From the NCBI GenBank assembly GCA_025359945.1, contig JANYDD010000053.1, forward strand, positions 23,156 through 87,155: a stretch of 64,000 bases of DNA, in the 5' to 3' direction. Of this stretch, positions 61,013-64,000 are shown piece after piece (position 1 is the stretch's first letter; every line of letters starts with the position of its first letter). Source of the DNA: Bdellovibrio sp. (GTDB lineage: Bacteria > Bdellovibrionota > Bdellovibrionia > Bdellovibrionales > Bdellovibrionaceae). The notes under the pieces were generated by a model that was not told the DNA's origin, did not search any database, and worked only from the letters and a program-made list of their open reading frames with translations. The translations under genes and the position numbers were made by a program.

Positions 61013-62376
61013 ATTTTTACTCCTTGCAGGCGTTTTTCAGCAATTCGGTGATAGTTTTCGTCCCGCTCAATTCCTACGAACTGAAATCGCTCAAAAAGGG
61101 CCGCAACCCCGGTGGTTCCTGATCCCATAAATGGGTCAAGTACCGTTCCTCCGATTGGAGTTAGCATTTTGCAAAGATAACGCATGAGTCGTAAGGGCTT
61201 GACTGTTGGGTGAGAGTTATCAAAACCCTTTTCGAATTTGTCAGGCTTTTTGCAGTAGAAAAACGGTACTTCCGGATTAAAATTTTTAAAATACTGCGCT
61301 ACCTCATTTTCACTCTCGCTTTGGTCGTTGAGCGTTCGAGCCGGGCAATCCTGCGCATTTGATTGAGTGATGATGAAGTTCGACGGAAACCTACCATCTG
61401 GGTGTTGGTGATAGATTGAATTTCTACTTCGTTCAGAGGTGTCCCAGATAAAACCGCCATCACGAAAATCGAGGTTCGAAGTTGAAGGGATTTTTCCTTG
61501 AACCGGAATTCGAGAGGCGTCGATATTAATTCCGCCGGTGCTATATTTTTTGATGTTCGCCGCTATGTTGTGTTCAGAAACGGGCTTTTGAATAAGAATC
61601 CAGTGTTCACTTGCCGGCTTAAGAGCCGTGCCCCAGCCCTTCCATTTTTTCGACTCCTCCGTCGTAGGTTCAGTCATCTCGCGATTTGTTGCCGAAAAAG
61701 CTTTGCCGCCAATGCCTCCCGAATCTTTGGTGTACTGACCAACGACCTCGCGGGATCTCCAGTTTTCTCCCAACTCGTGTGAAGGCTTGATGAGTTCACA
61801 AATCCACTGAGGTGCGGGGCCTAAAAGCGTTTCAAGTTTTCCCCAGCGCTCTTTCGTGGGAATATTAGGTTGCCCATGAGGAGGCAGAGCCGTCCAGTGA
61901 CAAGCGCCGCCCTTGATCTCGGCAGCTTCATCAAGTTGTTTGTTCGTCAGGCCCAGTTCATCACGGCGGTTTCTAATCCAGCCCGTTACTTTAAACACGA
62001 GATCAGTATCGGTGTATTTTGCGCGGTCTAGGGCTTTGTCGATAGCAATACTTTTAGGAAACCCACTTCCGAAAACATGAGTGATAACATCTTTCACCTG
62101 AAAGCCCGCATCTTCGAGCGCGGTGGCCGTCCAATGTGACGTCCGTGGGAGTGCCCAAACGAGGCCATGGCCGCCCGGTTTCAACACGCGCTGACACTCG
62201 CGCATGATTGAAGCAAGCCAAGCAATCCATTCAGCCCTGCCGCCTTTATCCTTATCCCAGTCAAGGCCGAGCAGGCCGATCCCGGCTGGCGGGTCTGTCA
62301 CTAAAGAATCGACAGAATTTGAAGGTAGAGTTTTTAGAATTTCGAGAGAATCGCCAAGATGGGCTTTGTAATTCAC
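61009..62376 (-). CDS. DNA methyltransferase (phage-type, beta-class order)
   Basis: 455 aa. The catalytic motif near the start reads VTDPPAGIGLLGLDWDKDKG, a DPPA variant of DPPY seen in a family of phage and mobile element amino-methyltransferases. The AdoMet-binding motif VLDPFMGSGTTGVAAL lies near the C-terminus, after a long central region (HWTATALEDAGFQVKDVITH and others) that may be the target-recognition domain. The C-terminal HPTVKPLRLMRYL is the usual helix before motif I. GTG start with AAAGGA. No restriction enzyme gene is adjacent in the window. Confidence 0.88.
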   Translation of the reverse strand: MNYKAHLGDSLEILKTLPSNSVDSLVTDPPAGIGLLGLDWDKDKGGRAEWIAWLASIMRECQRVLKPGGHGLVWALPRTSHWTATALEDAGFQVKDVITHVFGSGFPKSIAIDKALDRAKYTDTDLVFKVTGWIRNRRDELGLTNKQLDEAAEIKGGACHWTALPPHGQPNIPTKERWGKLETLLGPAPQWICELIKPSHELGENWRSREVVGQYTKDSGGIGGKAFSATNREMTEPTTEESKKWKGWGTALKPASEHWILIQKPVSEHNIAANIKKYSTGGINIDASRIPVQGKIPSTSNLDFRDGGFIWDTSERSRNSIYHQHPDGRFPSNFIITQSNAQDCPARTLNDQSESENEVAQYFKNFNPEVPFFYCKKPDKFEKGFDNSHPTVKPLRLMRYLCKMLTPIGGTVLDPFMGSGTTGVAALFERFQFVGIERDENYHRIAEKRLQGVKI

Positions 62377-62429
62377 GAGCAGTCCTTTGAAAAGGGACCT
62401 ACGTGGCTCTTGAAAATATCAGAGGATTT

Positions 62430-62640
62430 TTATTCTTTTGACCAGGCGCCGGGATCTTCGAGAATGAAGACGCGGTGGGATTTAATATATTTATTGCCTT
62501 CGATGGTGTCGGGAACCATATACGACCGCACCTTAGGTTTTGTAAGAGATGGGAACAGATCTTCTTCTTTAACCAGCGGGTTGAACTTCGCTTCTTTCTT
62601 TTCTTTGTCCTTGTATGAAAGATACCCGATCAGCGAACCA
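62430..62640 (-). pseudogene. C-terminal part of a gene cut by the IS256 element
   Basis: On the minus strand the 70-codon frame GSLIGYLSYKDKEKKEAKF, NPLVKEEDLFPSL, PKVRSYMVPDTIEGNKY and HRVFILEDPGAWSKE ends in a stop at 62430. The preceding part is missing because the IS left end starts at 62641. The sequence looks like the end of an envelope or conjugation protein, but I cannot name the family. The other part should lie beyond the window. Confidence 0.65.
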
Positions 62641-62666
62641 GGTAGCGTCAGAAAAATTGTGTCTGC
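62641..62666. repeat. Left terminal inverted repeat of the IS256 element
   Basis: Twenty-six bases; the mate is the reverse complement at 63975-64000. Confidence 0.85.
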
Positions 62667-62716
62667 TCTAAACTCCCATAAGAAAATCTTATGGGCCAGC
62701 GAGGAGAAAACAAGTT

Positions 62717-63970
62717 ATGACAATCCAAATGGGTATTATAAAAGTTGAAATAAAAATTCCAGAGTTAGTGAAAGCAGTTGAACTTTTTAAACAAAATAAC
62801 AAAAAATTATTTGAAGTTATTAGTTCAGAAATAAAGTCATCAGTATCTAATACTTTAAATCAGTTATTGCAAACGGAGATGGATCTATTTCTTGGACAAG
62901 CTGACCAATCAAAAAATAAACGAAATGGTTTTTACGAGCGCGAGTTTGCAATTAAAAATGTAGGTTGTGTTCGCATCAGAATGCCGCGCGATCGCAACAA
63001 GAAATTTACAAGCGCATTGGTGCCAAAAAATGAACAAATTGATTCAAGGTTAAAAGAGGATTTAGCGGTGTTGCACTTGGCAGGCATTTCTAACAGAACT
63101 TTGGCGATGGTTTCAAAACGAATTTTAGGCGTAAAGGTGAGCAAGGACACCGTCCACAAATCATTAGCGGTAGTTGAAGAAAAAGCACTTGAATGGTTAG
63201 AGCGAGATTTAACAAAAAAGTATTGGTGTTTGTTTATCGATGGAACAAATTTCAAAATACAGCGTCGTGGTTCAACAGAAAAGGAACCCACACTAGTAGT
63301 CGTTGGAATCGATGAAAACAACCATACGAGCCTATTAGCGCTTCAGCCAGGTCAAAAAGATGATGCTGCCTCATGGGGTGTTGTTTTTGAAGATTTAATA
63401 AAAAGAGGTTTAAAAACGGAGTATGTGCAAATTGGAGTGATGGATGGGCTTCCCGGTTTGGAAAAAAAGTTTAAGGAATACTTTAACAAATCTGTGACAG
63501 CTAGATGCTGGGTACACGCCAAAACAAATGCACTTTTGAAATGTGCTGTTCGGCTCAGAGAACCGTTTGAGCTTTTGTTAAACGAAGTCATGTTCGCGCA
63601 AAGTGAATCGCAAGCCAGAGTCAAATTTAGTAATTTAAAAAAGCAAATGGCAAGTGATTGTCAGCGAGCGGTTAGTTGTATAGAAAAAGATTTGGAGTCG
63701 CTGTTAGCTCACTACAAATTTGAAAAGCGATTTTGGCGAGTACTACGAACTACAAATCCGATTGAGCGTGTGAATAAAGAATTAAAACGAAGAACAAAAT
63801 CAATGGAGGGACTTGGAGAAAAAACACTGAATATTTTACTGGCATTTACAGCCATGCGACTTGAATACAACTGGTCATTAATACCCGTTGACTCAAACTC
63901 AATTAATAATTTAGAACAAGTCAGGAAACAAAATCAAATTAACGATGTATTAGAAAATCTTATACATTGA
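62717..63970 (+). CDS. IS256-family transposase
   Basis: 417 aa Mutator/IS256-type DDE transposase. It begins with a helical region, then the RNGFYEREFAIKNVG segment with RIRMPRDRN, and the catalytic residues FIDGTNFKI (Asp), VMDGLPGLEK (Asp) and NPIERVNKELKRR (Glu). RCWVHAKTNAL is the family HCWVHK-like region. The ATG at 62717 follows GAGGAG. No frame break is seen. Confidence 0.96.
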   Translation: MTIQMGIIKVEIKIPELVKAVELFKQNNKKLFEVISSEIKSSVSNTLNQLLQTEMDLFLGQADQSKNKRNGFYEREFAIKNVGCVRIRMPRDRNKKFTSALVPKNEQIDSRLKEDLAVLHLAGISNRTLAMVSKRILGVKVSKDTVHKSLAVVEEKALEWLERDLTKKYWCLFIDGTNFKIQRRGSTEKEPTLVVVGIDENNHTSLLALQPGQKDDAASWGVVFEDLIKRGLKTEYVQIGVMDGLPGLEKKFKEYFNKSVTARCWVHAKTNALLKCAVRLREPFELLLNEVMFAQSESQARVKFSNLKKQMASDCQRAVSCIEKDLESLLAHYKFEKRFWRVLRTTNPIERVNKELKRRTKSMEGLGEKTLNILLAFTAMRLEYNWSLIPVDSNSINNLEQVRKQNQINDVLENLIH

Positions 63971-64000
63971 ACTCGCAGACACAAAAAAAAAGACGCTACC

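Larger units (their letters stand above)
58253..64000. mobile_element. Integrative element at tRNA-Leu(TAA), right end outside the window
   Basis: The left boundary is the tRNA 3' half overlapped by a serine recombinase gene. Cargo includes a Cys-rich small protein, a divergent HTH regulator, a small protein coupled to a DNA methyltransferase, and an IS-interrupted gene. A repeat of the tRNA 3' end, which would mark the other end, does not occur between 59909 and 64000, so the element goes on. Confidence 0.7.
62641..64000 (+). mobile_element. IS256-family insertion sequence reaching the window edge
   Basis: The left terminal repeat starts GGTAGCGTC at 62641 and continues to TTGTGTCTGC (62657-62666). 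The right end is its inverted copy at 64000-63975, with the same first nine and last ten bases and an eight-base mismatched middle. The right repeat may extend past 64000, but the transposase is complete. The expected 8-9 base target duplication cannot be seen. Confidence 0.88.

Noticed and set aside
62359..62748. 129-aa plus-strand frame before the IS256 transposase
   Set aside because: Antisense to the cut gene and crossing the IS end; the minus strand reads better.
1..64000. CRISPR arrays, rRNA genes, prophage structural genes
   Set aside because: None seen: no regularly spaced repeats, no rRNA-like segments, no capsid, tail or terminase genes.

Overview
The window looks like a chromosomal segment of a Bdellovibrionota-type bacterium (Bdellovibrionales or a relative). 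I infer this from gene content and style, not from a database match: a complete type II secretion run, many small predicted outer-membrane beta-barrels scattered between housekeeping genes, frequent TTG/GTG starts, moderate GC, and an MlaEFD-like lipid transport operon. Roughly 57 kb is host chromosome. The mobile parts are a decayed tract between two tRNA genes (40.9-43.1 kb) and the start of an integrative element at a tRNA-Leu gene (from 58.25 kb to the right edge).

Left part (1-16.6 kb): type II secretion genes gspE (5' truncated by the window edge), F, G, H, I, J, K, then a 4.7 kb interruption, then gspL, M, N. The interruption holds a secreted FGE-like protein and a DUF4143 ATPase with a strong promoter overlapped by a perfect palindrome. 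A homopolymeric C tract lies upstream of gspG and another upstream of gspL. ssb, a probable small lipoprotein and a beta-barrel protein follow.

Middle-left (16.6-27.9 kb): a leftward block with relA/spoT, rpoZ, gmk, yicC, miaA, mutL, an SH3/beta-barrel protein and a dolichol-phosphate-mannose synthase-type glycosyltransferase. Small membrane and surface protein genes follow, including a Cys-rich membrane protein and a broken partial copy of its gene 1.7 kb away.

Centre (27.4-40.6 kb): a leftward translation/RNA operon rimP-nusA-infB-truB-rpsO-pnp followed by an M16 peptidase gene and dut. rimP carries a large insertion, and no rbfA sits between infB and truB. Upstream are a GNAT acetyltransferase, a SurA-like exported protein and a Q-rich beta-barrel protein.

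Tract between tRNA-Leu(CAA) and tRNA-Ala(GGC) (40.8-43.1 kb): an IS3-family element with an A7 frameshift site, an orphan HigA-type antitoxin gene and the 3' remnant of a recombinase gene that runs antisense into tRNA-Ala.

Right-centre (43.3-58 kb): ridA, a DUF218 protein, the mlaE-mlaF-mlaD operon (whose ATPase has lost most catalytic motifs), exported proteins of unknown function, a LolC/E-type permease, dapD, an ATP-grasp-like gene split from its signal peptide by an in-frame TGA, a diaminopimelate decarboxylase gene, an IMPDH/GMP-reductase without CBS domains and a membrane protein.

Right end (58.25-64 kb): tRNA-Leu(TAA) is overlapped antisense by a large serine recombinase gene. Next come a Cys-rich small protein, a divergent HTH protein, a small protein coupled to a DNA methyltransferase, and a gene cut by an IS256-family element whose terminal repeats lie at 62641 and at the last base of the window.
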